A stretch of 64,000 nucleotides of DNA from Sphaerospermopsis torques-reginae ITEP-024 (GCF_019598945.1 NZ_CP080598.1:3720001-3784000); one strand, 5' to 3'. Counted from the stretch's first letter, positions 8,594 through 18,505 are shown. The notes: generated from the letters alone by a model not told the origin. Numbers and translations: made by a program.

Positions 8594-10000
8594 TTGCCTA
8601 AGTCTATTCATTCCACCCAACCACCATTAAAATTTATTCCCCCAAATTTTCAACCGTTGGTACTCAAGGTGATGTCTTTTTTTCTCCCTTTTATTTTACG
8701 GGTGAGAACTAGACCTTGGCTACCTGCTGGTATTGTGAAAATAGAAGCTAAAAATGCGGAAGTGTTAGCTAAATTATATCATGAATTTCAAGAGGGTAAA
8801 GTTCGTTTTTTAATTGCTTTTCGGCATCCAGAAGTTGAAGATCCTTTATCAATGCTGTATCTGCTTTCTCGCATTGTTCCCAGGGTTGCGCGGGAAAAAG
8901 GCATTGATTTAAAATATCCTGTTCATAGTCATTTTATGTATGAAAGAGGGATGACTTTATGGGCAGGAAATTGGTTAGGATGGTTATTTTCTCGCTGTGG
9001 TGGTGTACCTATTCGCAGGGGAAGAAAAGTAGATAGAAATGCGATTCAAATGGTGAGAAATTTATTTGTAAATGCAGAAATGCCTATTGCGATCGCTCCT
9101 GAAGGTGGTACAAATGGTCATAGTGGAATAGTCAGTCCTTTAGAACCTGGTGTAGCACAGATGGGTTTTTGGTGTGTAGAAGATTTGCAAAAAGCTCACC
9201 GCCCAGAAACAGTTTATATTATTCCTATTGCTATTAAATATAGTTATGTTAACCCACCTTGGGAAAAAATAGAATGGCTAATATCAAAATTAGAAGCTGA
9301 TAGCGGTTTACCAGTGACGAAAATTAGTTACACTGGCAAGAATAGGGAAGAGATTTTACATCAGCGAATTTTCCGTTTAGCGGAATATTTAATTACGGAA
9401 ATGGAGGACTTTTATCTTCGTTTCTATCATCGAGATTTACCAATAATTATTTGTGAGGAAACAGCAAACCCTAATCAGGTATTAATTGCTCGGTTAAGAA
9501 ATTTAATGGATACAGCTTTACAGGTAGCTGAAGAATATTTTAATGTGACGGCACAAGGTAATTTTATTGATAGATGTCGGCGGTTAGAAGAAGCCGGTTG
9601 GAATTATATTTATCGTGATGATATCGAGGATATTAATAGTTTACCACCTTTTAAACGTGGTCTGGCTGACTGGATAGCTGAGGAAGCAGATTTGCGAATG
9701 CAACACATGAGAATAGCTGAAAGTTTTGTAGCGATGACAGCTAATTATATTCAAGAAAAACCAACCGCTGATAGATTTGCAGAAACGACTTTATTAATGT
9801 TTGATATGTTGTCGAGAATTAAAGATTCGACTTTACCAGGAAGACCAAGTTTAGGTTTAAAACAAGCGATGATTACTGTCGGTGAACCGATTTCCGTAAC
9901 AGAAAGATGGGAAAAATGTCAGGGAAATAAACAAGCTGCTAGAAAAGGTGTGAGTGATTTAACCAAAGATTTACAGATAGCTTTAGAGGAATTGATTTAG
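8594..10000 (+). CDS. Glycerol-phosphate acyltransferase family (PlsC-like) protein
   Basis: The 468-residue protein has the LPLAT fold. The catalytic HX4D box is His78-PEVE-Asp83, and the PEGGTNGHSG motif at about residues 169-178 corresponds to the family's EGT-type substrate motif. The last 200 residues are an extra, mostly helical domain without a recognised function. The start is TTG 8594. An AGGAG ribosome-binding site ends seven bases before it, and no in-frame ATG with a good site lies nearby. Members transfer acyl chains to lysophosphatidate or related lipids at the membrane; the exact acceptor cannot be told here. Confidence 0.8.
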   Translation: MPKSIHSTQPPLKFIPPNFQPLVLKVMSFFLPFILRVRTRPWLPAGIVKIEAKNAEVLAKLYHEFQEGKVRFLIAFRHPEVEDPLSMLYLLSRIVPRVAREKGIDLKYPVHSHFMYERGMTLWAGNWLGWLFSRCGGVPIRRGRKVDRNAIQMVRNLFVNAEMPIAIAPEGGTNGHSGIVSPLEPGVAQMGFWCVEDLQKAHRPETVYIIPIAIKYSYVNPPWEKIEWLISKLEADSGLPVTKISYTGKNREEILHQRIFRLAEYLITEMEDFYLRFYHRDLPIIICEETANPNQVLIARLRNLMDTALQVAEEYFNVTAQGNFIDRCRRLEEAGWNYIYRDDIEDINSLPPFKRGLADWIAEEADLRMQHMRIAESFVAMTANYIQEKPTADRFAETTLLMFDMLSRIKDSTLPGRPSLGLKQAMITVGEPISVTERWEKCQGNKQAARKGVSDLTKDLQIALEELI

Positions 10001-10033
10001 AGGATGAGTGAATCCTGACAAACTTCTGTAAAT

Positions 10034-10058
10034 GTTGGGTTTCGTTCCTCAACCCAAC
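10034..10058 (+). terminator. GTTGGGTT hairpin after the acyltransferase gene
   Basis: An 8-bp stem GTTGGGTT/AACCCAAC with a nine-base loop lies 34 bases after the stop. The same hairpin sequence is dispersed elsewhere (two copies near 19142-19217), so it is a repeat that may double as a terminator. The T-tract after it is weak. Confidence 0.4.
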
Positions 10059-10175
10059 CTACAGAATTTTATGTTTTGGGCTTAATGGAAAAGTATGGGA
10101 AATTAAGGGTTTGTTTATCAATTACCCTTAATTTCTTTCTCTTTTACCTATCTAGAGAAAGTTATTTTGACTATA

Positions 10176-10409
10176 CTAATCATCTAAATCTAAATCTGTA
10201 TCATCATCTTGATCATAAGCGAGATCATCGAGGTCGATAATCTCAGAAATTTCTTCTTCAACGTCACTCGTCAGGTCAGATTCTATATGTTCACGTGCTA
10301 TTAAACGACCAGTTGATTTTAACCATTCCAGCAGTATAAATTCATTACTGGTACGAATTACTGTAGCTCTTTGGTTGCGGGGTTGTTCATGTAGTGGTCC
10401 GTTGAGCAT
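10176..10409 (-). CDS. DUF3134-like cyanobacterial small protein
   Basis: This 77-residue protein has an N-terminal part (LNGPLHEQPRNQRATVI, then FILLEWLKSTGRLIARE) that resembles the cyanobacterial DUF3134 family. The C-terminal 30 residues are extremely acidic (DQDDDTDLDLDD). No membrane or catalytic motif is seen. It stands alone on the minus strand. The function is unknown, and the family call is from memory of the pattern. Confidence 0.7.
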   Translation of the reverse strand: MLNGPLHEQPRNQRATVIRTSNEFILLEWLKSTGRLIAREHIESDLTSDVEEEISEIIDLDDLAYDQDDDTDLDLDD

Positions 10410-10520
10410 AAAATATATTGCCTATATGCCTATATATTGCCTAAAAAATTTGTCCGTAGAAGGTCTAATTTCTTAACAAGAATTTAGTTGTGCTGTAATT
10501 ATAAGCTATTTTTTGCAAAA

Positions 10521-10973
10521 TTAATTATTCATGGCAAAAATATTTTTGGCTACCTCTTTAATCACTGGTATTACTGATAAACGATAACCTTTTTTAACTA
10601 CTAATAATTCATCACCAGTAAATTTTTCTTTCAGTGTAGATAGAAAAATAGGCTGAGAAAATAGCTCTACAAATTCCACCTTTACAGTTAACCAACGGGG
10701 AGATTCAGGAGTAGACTTAGCATCATAATATTTACTATTAGTATCAAATTGAGTTGGATCAGCAATACCAGTTTCCACTATTTTCATCAAACCAAAAATA
10801 CCTGGAGGTTCAGCATTAGAATGATAGAAAAAAGCTAAATCTCCTATTTGCATTTGCTGTAAAAAATTCCTTGCTTGATAATTTCTCACCCCATCCCAAA
10901 TAGTTTGTTTTTGGGTTTGTAAATCAAAAATACTATAAACAGAAGGTTCAGATTTCATTAACCAGTAATTCAT
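10521..10973 (-). CDS. EVE domain-containing protein
   Basis: This 150-residue protein is a single EVE (PUA-like) domain. It begins NYWLMKSEPSVYSIFDL, then WDGVRNYQARNFL and GDLAFFYHSNAEPPGIFGL, and ends with a YRLSVIPV segment. EVE domains bind modified bases in DNA or RNA and occur in thymocyte nuclear protein 1 and in modification-dependent restriction proteins. Here it is a stand-alone domain of normal length without a fused nuclease, so a general nucleic-acid role is more likely than defence. It is followed by the divergently oriented neighbourhood's repeats rather than by an operon partner. Confidence 0.9.
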   Translation of the reverse strand: MNYWLMKSEPSVYSIFDLQTQKQTIWDGVRNYQARNFLQQMQIGDLAFFYHSNAEPPGIFGLMKIVETGIADPTQFDTNSKYYDAKSTPESPRWLTVKVEFVELFSQPIFLSTLKEKFTGDELLVVKKGYRLSVIPVIKEVAKNIFAMNN

Positions 10974-10978
10974 ATATT

Positions 10979-11035
10979 AAATAGGGAATAGGGAATAGGT
11001 AATAGGCAATAGGGAATAGGTAATAGGGAATAGGA
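10979..11035. repeat. AATAGGG heptamer tandem repeat
   Basis: About seven imperfect copies of AATAGGG/AATAGGT/AATAGGC lie directly upstream of the EVE gene. This is a short tandemly repeated repetitive (STRR) sequence typical of heterocystous cyanobacteria. Similar arrays occur near 36848 and 63540-63610. Confidence 0.85.
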
Positions 11036-11087
11036 GTTCAGAAGGTAAATATTTATTCCCAGTCACCTGTCCCCAGTCCCCAGTCAC

Positions 11088-11696
11088 CTAACTAACAGCT
11101 AACTTACCCCAACCAATGTAAGGTAAATTACTCGCTACAGCCTTCACCTGTACTGCATTTGCTACCAACTGTCCGCAAGCATCCCAAGTACCAGAAACAA
11201 AAGCAGTTTTAGTCCCCTCACCCATAAACACCGGGAAAGTTAAATCATTGATTTGCACTTGCAAATTTTCTACGTCTATGGTAACAGGTGCTTGGGGATT
11301 AGCGGTAACTAAATCTTGTAGTTGTTTGACTATACCTGGTTCGGCTGTAACGCAAGGTATACCCATTGCCACACAGTTACCAAAAAAGATTTCCGCAAAA
11401 CTTTCACCGATAATAGCTTTGATACCCCATTTTGCTAATGCTTGAGGTGCGTGTTCCCTAGATGAACCACAGCCAAAGTTACGGTTAACAATTAATACTT
11501 TCGCCCCTTGATATTGAGGAAGATCAAAAGGATGTTGACCATTTAAAGCTGTTCTATCGTCAATAAATGCGCCTTCTCCTAAACCATCAAAGGTGATGGC
11601 TTTTAGGTAGCGGGCGGGTATAATTCTATCGGTGTCTATGTCGTCGCCAATAAGAGGAACGGCAGTACTGAATACTTGTTTTACTTCACTTACCAT
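11088..11696 (-). CDS. leuD: 3-isopropylmalate dehydratase small subunit LeuD
   Basis: LeuD is the swivel-domain subunit that, with LeuC, isomerises 2-isopropylmalate to 3-isopropylmalate in leucine synthesis. Typical motifs are [15 protein letters not shown] near the N-terminus and [15 protein letters not shown] in the middle. I chose ATG 11696 (MVSEVKQVF...), giving 202 residues. The longer ORF runs into the ACGAAGG dispersed repeat, which encodes no family-like sequence. The gene follows leuC on the same strand, with a 129-base gap filled by repeats. Confidence 0.95.
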   Translation of the reverse strand: MVSEVKQVFSTAVPLIGDDIDTDRIIPARYLKAITFDGLGEGAFIDDRTALNGQHPFDLPQYQGAKVLIVNRNFGCGSSREHAPQALAKWGIKAIIGESFAEIFFGNCVAMGIPCVTAEPGIVKQLQDLVTANPQAPVTIDVENLQVQINDLTFPVFMGEGTKTAFVSGTWDACGQLVANAVQVKAVASNLPYIGWGKLAVS

Positions 11697-11756
11697 AGTT
11701 TTAATGAACCACGAAGGCACGAAGGACACGAAGGAAAGAGTTTAAGAGAGATTTTT

Positions 11757-11820
11757 TTGTGGAACAGGCTTCTAGCCTGTTTTATGGAATGTATTTTGAA
11801 CAGGCAGGCCTATTCCACAA
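11757..11820. repeat. AACAGGC/GCCTGTT palindromic repeat between leuC and leuD
   Basis: The outer arms TTGTGGAA and TTCCACAA flank inner AACAGGC/GCCTGTT pairs and could fold into a cruciform-like hairpin in the leuCD transcript. The element GGAACAGGC-N6-GCCTGTT is related to the one embedded in sufD at 43953-43973. Confidence 0.7.
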
Positions 11821-11825
11821 GGGTT

Positions 11826-13229
11826 TTATAATAAGTCTCTGACATCAGCAACTTCACCTTTAATAGCAGCAGTTGCTACCATTGCTGGACTCATTAACAG
11901 GGTGCGACCAGATGCCGATCCTTGTCTACCTTTGAAGTTGCGGTTAGACGATGAGGCGCTGATCTGTCTTCCTTGTAGTTTGTCAGGGTTCATGGCTAAA
12001 CACATGGAGCAACCAGGTTCACGCCACTCAAAACCAGCTTCAACAAAAATTTTATCTAGCCCCTCCGCTTCGGCTTCTTTCTTCACCCGCTCTGAACCGG
12101 GAACAACAAAAGCTTTTACACCTGCTGCAACTTTACGACCTTGGGCTATTTTCGCCGCTTCTCTCAAGTCGCTGATACGTCCGTTGGTGCAACTACCGAT
12201 AAAGCAAACGTCAATTTTTGTACCTTGGATGGGTTGACCAGGGTAAAGATCCATGTAACGATATGCTTCTTCAGCAACAAACCGATCTTCTTCTGGTAGT
12301 TCTGCTGCTGCGGGTACTTTTTGATCAACGCCTATTCCTTGACCGGGTGTTATTCCCCAGGTGACTGTCGGGGGTATGTCTTCGGCATTAAATACTACTA
12401 CATCATCATATTCGGCATCGGCATCACTCCGCAGAGATTCCCACCAAGTAACGGCTTTTTCCCAGTCTGCACCTTGGGGGGCGAAGTCTCTATTTTTCAG
12501 ATATTCGTAAGTAATTTGATCAGGGTTGACATAACCGCATCTTGCACCACCTTCGATGGCCATGTTACAAACGGTCATCCGTTCTTCCATACTCATCTGT
12601 TCAAAGGTGGTCCCTGCATATTCGTAAGCGTAACCTACACCACCTTTAACGCCTAATGTACGGATAATGTGTAAAATTACATCTTTAGCGTAAACTCCGG
12701 GCTTTAGCGTCCCGTTAACTTCGATTTTTCTAACTTTGAGTTTTGATAATGCTAGGCTTTGGGAAGCGAGAACGTCGCGGACTTGACTTGTACCTATTCC
12801 AAAGGCGATCGCTCCAAAAGCACCATGACTAGATGTGTGACTATCTCCACAAGCAATGGTCATTCCCGGTTGCGTCAGTCCCAACTCAGGGGCAATAACA
12901 TGAACTATACCTTGATTTCCCGAACCGATGTTATAGAAGGTGATGTTATTTTCCTGACAGCTTTTTTCTAAAGCCTGGATCATCTCTTCTGCCATGCTAT
13001 CCAAAAACGGACGCGCTTGGTTATCCGTAGGAACAATGTGATCCACTGTAGCAACTGTCCGCTGTGGGAATAAAACTTTTAAACCCCTCTCTTTGAGCAT
13101 AGCAAAGGCTTGAGGACTGGTAACTTCATGGATAAGGTGTAGTCCGATGAATAGTTGCGTTAGTCCTGATGGAAGTGTACCAACGGTGTGGATGTCCCAA
13201 ACTTTGTCAAACAGCGTTCCCTTGCTCAT
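11826..13229 (-). CDS. leuC: 3-isopropylmalate dehydratase large subunit LeuC
   Basis: This is the aconitase-family catalytic subunit, 467 residues. Substrate and cluster regions are present: [20 protein letters not shown], the first cluster Cys in [14 protein letters not shown], and the Cys-x2-Cys pair in [11 protein letters not shown], which together bind the 4Fe-4S cluster. The C-terminus ([20 protein letters not shown]) is normal. It is transcribed before leuD. Full length and intact motifs make the assignment secure. Confidence 0.97.
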   Translation of the reverse strand: MSKGTLFDKVWDIHTVGTLPSGLTQLFIGLHLIHEVTSPQAFAMLKERGLKVLFPQRTVATVDHIVPTDNQARPFLDSMAEEMIQALEKSCQENNITFYNIGSGNQGIVHVIAPELGLTQPGMTIACGDSHTSSHGAFGAIAFGIGTSQVRDVLASQSLALSKLKVRKIEVNGTLKPGVYAKDVILHIIRTLGVKGGVGYAYEYAGTTFEQMSMEERMTVCNMAIEGGARCGYVNPDQITYEYLKNRDFAPQGADWEKAVTWWESLRSDADAEYDDVVVFNAEDIPPTVTWGITPGQGIGVDQKVPAAAELPEEDRFVAEEAYRYMDLYPGQPIQGTKIDVCFIGSCTNGRISDLREAAKIAQGRKVAAGVKAFVVPGSERVKKEAEAEGLDKIFVEAGFEWREPGCSMCLAMNPDKLQGRQISASSSNRNFKGRQGSASGRTLLMSPAMVATAAIKGEVADVRDLL

Positions 13230-13677
13230 ACATCAAATTCTATGTTAAAGGAGTCGAACTTTTGATTATATCAGAAAAGCGATCAGCTTATCACTTTTCA
13301 GGATTTATTTTGTCTGAATCAGGATATCCAGGATTTGAGGATTTTCAGGATTTAATATTTGTCTGAATCAGGATATCCAGGATTTGAGGATTTTCAGGAT
13401 TTATACAACATTAAATCATTTTTAATCATAAGAGTCTGTTCATCTTAAACTGACTTAATGTAATTCTGTAATAATCAGAATTGTTAAATCACAACATCTA
13501 ATGCAGACAATCAAAATAATCAAATTCTCAAAATAATTAACTAAAAAACCACATCCTGTAAATCCTCTAATCCTGGATATCCTGATTCAGACAATTTAAA
13601 AAATAAACTCCTCCAAACAATTAAATCATCAAAACCACATCCTGTAAATCCTTTAATCCTGGATATCCTGATTCAGA
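13230..13677. repeat. Cluster of GGATATCC interspersed repeats
   Basis: Two direct copies (about 13300-13352 and 13353-13405) of a repeat with core GAATCAGGATATCCAGGATT are followed by two inverted copies (about 13551-13598 and 13630-13677). The last one ends at the stop codon of the restriction-modification gene. Degenerate relatives occur at 4461-4500 and 5380-5420. The copies could pair into long hairpins at this gene boundary. No gene was seen. Confidence 0.8.
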
Positions 13678-16600
13678 CTATCTAAAAATCGGCATTCTTG
13701 GAGGTGCTGTTTTCCACATTAAGTCAATTTCTTCGGGTGTTAATTGATAGGTTTGATTCACTAAATCTGCAAGTCGCTGTTCTAATTTCACAGCTTCATT
13801 TTTGCGACTTTGAATTTCGGGAACATAATCATTATGGGCTTGACGTAAAGCTTTAAAAGCTGGTACACTTAAAGGATCAGATGCTTTTTTAGCTGTCTTT
13901 GGTTTGGGCATTCTTTTTCTGACTTCTTCCACAAATTCCGCAAATTCTAAAGTTGCGAAATCTTCTAGTTTATTTCCCAGTTTTTCAATTTTGTATTCTA
14001 CTTGCAACCAGTCGAGAACATCTTTATAAATTTGTCCGTTGAGTTTGGTTATTTCTATTAAACGAGTGACTATTTCTTCTACTTCTGCGCGTATTTCTAC
14101 TGTGGGTTGTGCAATGGGTAAGGTTTCAAATAAATACCCCATTGGACTAATAGAGTCAGACAGCATTTTTGTGAAAATTCGCTGACCATACCACCAAAGC
14201 AAAGGAGAATTAAGAACAGCTAAAATAAATAAATCTTGAGTGGGAAGTATGAAAGTTTTATCATTTCCCAAAACTCCAGAATTATCAAAAGCATAAAGTG
14301 GTAAAGTTTGAATAACTTGATAGATAATTTTAGGTTGTTCAAACTTATCATAATATGCACATGACCTTAATTCCCACCAATATCTACCTTTATCTGAACG
14401 TTTGCGTAATTTATCCTCCAAAGGTTTAAAATGCTGATATAAAGAAGGAAACGAGGATTTAAAAATTTCTTCTGCTGTATTTTTATCTTCACTCCATTTC
14501 CAAGTGAAATCACTGCTAGATTTAAGTAAAATAATCCATAAATTATCCCATTCAGGACACCATCTTTTAATATCTTGTCCTCTCAATATTGGTTTAATAA
14601 TTTCCGCACATTTTGGATCATCTAAAATCAACTTTTTCTTAGTCGCATCATCTATGAAAAATGCCTCATTAAAACCTGTCATTATTCCCCGATATGGTTT
14701 AACCCCAGCAAACTCTTTTAACGGAATACCTACCCGTTGAATTTTCTGCATTAACTCATCCACCGCAGGAGGTTCTAAACTCCAAGCATGAGCAGAAAAC
14801 CGCGACCAAGGTATAGTATAACTATTGTCCTCATTCTGTACATATTGAGTAAGGTTAATTTTTGGTAACTCCTCACGAGGAACAACACAAACTACAACTT
14901 TTTTATTTTCCTTTTCCGTTTCCAAAAGATTAGTTTTCTTGACTGCAACAATACAGGGAAAAGTATCAGCATCTTCAAAAATTGGTGCGTGTCCAAAATC
15001 AATAATTTGTTCAAACACACTTGACTGAGAAAAGAACCTTCTCAACGCTTCCCCATAACCAGAACGCAACCATTTATTCGTCACAATATAGGAAAGTATT
15101 CCCTCTGGTTTCAGTAAATTCAAACCTTTTTCATAAAAATAAATATAGATATCCGCAACACCATCATAAGTTTGATAATTCTCCTGTAAATAAGGTTTAA
15201 AAGGTGATAACAATTCCTGACGAATATAAGGAGGATTTCCAATCACTACATCAAACCCACCTCCAGCAAAAACTTGAGGAAATTCACTTTCCCAAATAAA
15301 AGGTAAATCTGTAAATTGTGCATCTGCGACAATAGAATTACCAACTTTGATATTATCATCCAAATAAGTTAAAGCTTTACCCTGAGTTGCAGTTTTTAAC
15401 CACAAAGATAACTTAGTAATTTCTACCGACTCTGGAGATAAATCAACCCCAAACAAATTATTACTGAGGATGGTTTTATCTAATTCCAGATTTTCCGAAT
15501 CTTGATATTGTAAAAACCGCAAATTATCATGCACTCGTTGATACTGACTTTGCAAATAATCAAAAGCAGCAATTAAAAACGCACCCGAACCACACGCAGG
15601 ATCAACAACTCGCGTTTTTACTAATATCTCATCTCGGTAATTTAACCAAAATTCAATTTCTTTTTCTCGTTGTTTTTCTGGATCTGTAAATTCTCCTAAC
15701 TGTAAACGCTGTCTTAACTCAGCTTCCCGTTTTTGTAAATATCCACCAATGGCAATTTCGACAATATATTGCGTGATATAAGCAGGAGTATAAAACACCC
15801 CTAATTTTTTGCGCTTACCTTGTTTTTTATCAAATTCCTGTTTAGAAACATCAGCTTTTAATTCTTCTAAATCTGTAATTGACTGTTCAAAAATTCGCCC
15901 CAAAATATCTACAGAAACTTCCGAATCAAAATCAAACCGTGTCAGGTTTTTAAGTTGTGTACATAAAGGATCGGGAATATTCAACTGTTCATCTAATAGC
16001 GGATCATGTTGAAACAAACCACCATTATAACCGGGAATTGGTGGATCATCATTACCTTGATCAACCCAGCGAAAAACGTCTTTATAAATTTCCCAAATCG
16101 GACGATTATTATAAGCATTTCTGCTATCATGGGCTTTATTAATAGTCTGTTCTGGTAATAATCCCCTATCCTCACAAAATGCAATAAATAAAATTCTGTC
16201 TAATGTCTTTTGTGCTTTTTCAATTAATACCCCATCACGGTTAACAATAGCTAATTTATCAATAAACCGAAAATGTTTAACTATGTTTAATCTGACTTGT
16301 TTATATTCGTCATATAATTGTTTGGTAATATCTTCCTGTGCTTGCTCAGAAGCGGTTAATAATCTATCAATAACAGAGACATTTTTAATAGGTAAGAAAT
16401 TATCCCGACACAGAATAAAATAGAATTTTTTAAACTCCTGAAAATCTACTAAATCTGCTAATACAAACTTTTCATAATAAGCAAGAGTCTTGTTAATATG
16501 ATATAATCGTAATTCTCGATAATTAGAAATAATAATCCAACGACAATCAGGGGTATAATTAGCATAATGCCATCCTTGATCAACTGCTGATTTATCCCTT

Positions 16601-17013
16601 CCTGATGCAGCACGATCTAAATTATTTTTAGTTCCTTTTAATTCAATGGGTGCAACAACTTGACCTTGTAATTTTACCTGACCTTTTTGATTTTCTGTTG
16701 CGGTAAAATATCCTAAAGCAGCATCAGCAAAACCCCCACCATCAGCAATATTTTTCTCTGGGTAAAGTTCCCATTTTTTACCACCTCCATCAATTACAGA
16801 TTGATAACCTAACACATCTTGAAATATCTCTTTTAAGAAATTTCCCTGTAAAGAAACTTCGCTGATTTTATCCAGTGTACCTGAATTTAAAGCTTCAACC
16901 CATTTGCTAATTATTTGATGACGTGCTGTTAAATCTTCAGGAAATTTAAAAGCACCTGAAGCATTTTTTAACGCTTTTTTCTGAAATAAAGCTTTATCGT
17001 CTTTCTGACTCAT
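13678..17013 (-). CDS. Type IIG-like restriction-modification enzyme (Eco57I-type N6-adenine methylase with PD-(D/E)XK domain)
   Basis: This single protein of about 1111 residues combines several parts. An N-terminal nuclease-like domain has Asp97...Glu124-x-Lys126, in ADAALG and PIELKGTK. A gamma-class N6-adenine methylase core has DPACGSGAF at about 471 and NPPY at about 593. A C-terminal TaqI-like target-recognition region contains PYRGIMTGFNEAFFID and FETLPIAQP. This is the layout of type IIG/IIL enzymes, which methylate and cut with one polypeptide. No separate S, R or M gene adjoins it. ATG 17013 was chosen; a GTG at 17034 is possible but has no ribosome-binding site. The recognition sequence cannot be read from this. 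Confidence 0.85.
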   Translation of the reverse strand: MSQKDDKALFQKKALKNASGAFKFPEDLTARHQIISKWVEALNSGTLDKISEVSLQGNFLKEIFQDVLGYQSVIDGGGKKWELYPEKNIADGGGFADAALGYFTATENQKGQVKLQGQVVAPIELKGTKNNLDRAASGRDKSAVDQGWHYANYTPDCRWIIISNYRELRLYHINKTLAYYEKFVLADLVDFQEFKKFYFILCRDNFLPIKNVSVIDRLLTASEQAQEDITKQLYDEYKQVRLNIVKHFRFIDKLAIVNRDGVLIEKAQKTLDRILFIAFCEDRGLLPEQTINKAHDSRNAYNNRPIWEIYKDVFRWVDQGNDDPPIPGYNGGLFQHDPLLDEQLNIPDPLCTQLKNLTRFDFDSEVSVDILGRIFEQSITDLEELKADVSKQEFDKKQGKRKKLGVFYTPAYITQYIVEIAIGGYLQKREAELRQRLQLGEFTDPEKQREKEIEFWLNYRDEILVKTRVVDPACGSGAFLIAAFDYLQSQYQRVHDNLRFLQYQDSENLELDKTILSNNLFGVDLSPESVEITKLSLWLKTATQGKALTYLDDNIKVGNSIVADAQFTDLPFIWESEFPQVFAGGGFDVVIGNPPYIRQELLSPFKPYLQENYQTYDGVADIYIYFYEKGLNLLKPEGILSYIVTNKWLRSGYGEALRRFFSQSSVFEQIIDFGHAPIFEDADTFPCIVAVKKTNLLETEKENKKVVVCVVPREELPKINLTQYVQNEDNSYTIPWSRFSAHAWSLEPPAVDELMQKIQRVGIPLKEFAGVKPYRGIMTGFNEAFFIDDATKKKLILDDPKCAEIIKPILRGQDIKRWCPEWDNLWIILLKSSSDFTWKWSEDKNTAEEIFKSSFPSLYQHFKPLEDKLRKRSDKGRYWWELRSCAYYDKFEQPKIIYQVIQTLPLYAFDNSGVLGNDKTFILPTQDLFILAVLNSPLLWWYGQRIFTKMLSDSISPMGYLFETLPIAQPTVEIRAEVEEIVTRLIEITKLNGQIYKDVLDWLQVEYKIEKLGNKLEDFATLEFAEFVEEVRKRMPKPKTAKKASDPLSVPAFKALRQAHNDYVPEIQSRKNEAVKLEQRLADLVNQTYQLTPEEIDLMWKTAPPRMPIFR

Positions 17014-17118
17014 ACCTGATACCTGTTGGTTCACTATTATCTAGTTTAACCTACGGTGATTAAACAACAAATAAGCGTAACTTCCCAGGTAGGAAAACCA
17101 GGGATATTTCCATAAGGG

Positions 17119-17370
17119 TTAACAGCTATAGAATAAGGTTTTTAGACTGTTATAATAATCTAAAATCTGCTTCACCTGTTCCTCATTAGTATTTGGTTGG
17201 CAAGAAATAGACAAACCAGCAATTTGACTTTGATAATAATCAAAATCTGAAGAAGTTTGGGGAATTAAATCCACTTCAACCCCTTCCACCTGCCGCAAAT
17301 GTGCCGCTATTTCTCGATATACAGCCAAAGGAAAATTAGGAAATTCTATTTTTTGTTGAGTCTGTTCCAT
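17119..17370 (-). CDS. Small conserved hypothetical protein
   Basis: This 83-residue protein starts MEQTQQKIEFPNFPLAVYRE and contains EGVEVDLIPQTSSDFDYYQSQ, a soluble alpha-beta pattern with no recognised motif. It looks genuinely coding: compact, without repeats, ending before a clean intergenic stretch. Its first 25 bases overlap the end of the putative lipoprotein gene upstream in another frame. The function is unknown. Confidence 0.6.
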   Translation of the reverse strand: MEQTQQKIEFPNFPLAVYREIAAHLRQVEGVEVDLIPQTSSDFDYYQSQIAGLSISCQPNTNEEQVKQILDYYNSLKTLFYSC

Positions 17371-17570
17371 AAAAAGTATAAAATCATCACTATAAACTTA
17401 CAGCAGATTGTCAATGAATGAACTGGTTTTTCTGCTGCTGTTTGGGGAATTGGTGCTGCGGGAGGAGTGTTAGTAGCTTCTGGCGTATCATTAACTGTAC
17501 ATCCAGCGATCGCCAAAGTTAAAATAGCCGCAGCTACAATCTGTGAATTAATTTGTGAATTTATACCCAT
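17346..17570 (-). CDS. Putative small lipoprotein, probably truncated
   Basis: From ATG 17570 the frame encodes a signal peptide with lipobox LAIAGC followed by a Pro/Thr-rich stretch (VNDTPEATNTPPAAPIPQT). The last 25 residues (HSLTICCKFIVMILYFLWN) look out of character and overlap the next gene, so the original C-terminus has probably been lost. Only the lipobox is firm evidence. It may be a decaying gene. Confidence 0.45.
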   Translation of the reverse strand: MGINSQINSQIVAAAILTLAIAGCTVNDTPEATNTPPAAPIPQTAAEKPVHSLTICCKFIVMILYFLWNRLNKK

Positions 17571-17728
17571 TAGCTGTTCTCGAAAGCTATAGGAAAGTTT
17601 ACTTGTGGAAATCAACACGCCTGAAATTGTGATTACAGGCCAAGTCTGTTTCCTTTATAACACTAAATTTTACATTTCCAGAGTTATTTTTAACACTCCA
17701 GCAAATCATGGTTTCAGAGGATTGGCTA

Positions 17729-18505
17729 TTAATTTTCAGGCACTACCATGATTGTTTTCAGCATCTCCAGTCCTTTTTTGACTTTACGAGCAACAGTAAC
17801 TACACTAATTCCTAAATGTTCTGCAACTTGCTTCTGTGTCAAATCATGTAAAAACACGCATTCTAAAACTTCCCGGGTGCGGTTTTCCAACTGTACTAAT
17901 GCTTGTTTTAATCTGATTTGGTCTTCTTGCGCTAATTGAAAGCTGCGGTAATTGGGATCGGGAACCAATTCCCCCAAACTGGTAGATCCTTCTTCTCCAT
18001 CCTGTATGGGTACATCCAAACTCAGGGGAGAGCAATTCACCCATGCTAATTTAATTTCCTGCCATTCACTTTGAGAAATTTCCAATGCACCAGCTATTTC
18101 TGCATCAGTCGGTTGGCGGTTGTATTTTTCCCGCAAAGAACGGGAAACACCTATGGCTTGCTGTTGCAGTGCTAACCAGCGCCGGGGTATCCGTATGGTT
18201 ACGCCTTTGTCCCGGAGGTAATGTTGAATTTCCCCGCGAATGTAAGGAATAGCGTAAGAACTAAAGGCGTGCCCTTTAGAAAGTTCAAATTTCTCAATAG
18301 CTCTAATTAAACCCAAACAGCCGACTTGGATCAAATCTTCATAGCTTTCATGAGATTGATTTATCCAGTAGTGAGCTTCTTTTCTCACCAGTCCAAAATT
18401 TAGTTTCACCAGTTGATTACGAAGGCGTTCTGAAGGACATTGCTCATATTCTCGCAACAACTGTGAAATCTCATGTTTTAGTTCGTTCGTGGCTGTATTG
18501 GGCAT
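17729..18505 (-). CDS. sigF: Group 3 RNA polymerase sigma factor SigF
   Basis: This 258-residue sigma-70-family protein has region 2 (ESYEDLIQVGCLGLIRAIEKFE, then FSSYAIPYIRGEIQHYLRD), region 3 (IPRRWLALQQQAIGVSRSL) and region 4 helix-turn-helix (LTQKQVAEHLGISVVTVARKVKKGL). The length and lack of region 1.1 fit SigF, which in cyanobacteria directs type IV pilus, motility and surface functions. Its position next to psbO is the same as I recall for all3853/all3854 in Anabaena PCC 7120. No anti-sigma gene adjoins it. Confidence 0.9.
   Translation of the reverse strand: MPNTATNELKHEISQLLREYEQCPSERLRNQLVKLNFGLVRKEAHYWINQSHESYEDLIQVGCLGLIRAIEKFELSKGHAFSSYAIPYIRGEIQHYLRDKGVTIRIPRRWLALQQQAIGVSRSLREKYNRQPTDAEIAGALEISQSEWQEIKLAWVNCSPLSLDVPIQDGEEGSTSLGELVPDPNYRSFQLAQEDQIRLKQALVQLENRTREVLECVFLHDLTQKQVAEHLGISVVTVARKVKKGLEMLKTIMVVPEN

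Noticed and set aside
12321-12656. 111-codon plus-strand ORF
   Set aside because: It is antisense to leuC, whose motifs and length are fully conserved; the ORF product has no family resemblance.
13300-13680. Possible CRISPR array
   Set aside because: Copies differ, occur in both orientations and have no regular spacer length; they match dispersed repeats elsewhere.
14504-16142. Several plus-strand ORFs inside the restriction-modification gene
   Set aside because: They are antisense to conserved methylase motifs and have no family resemblance.
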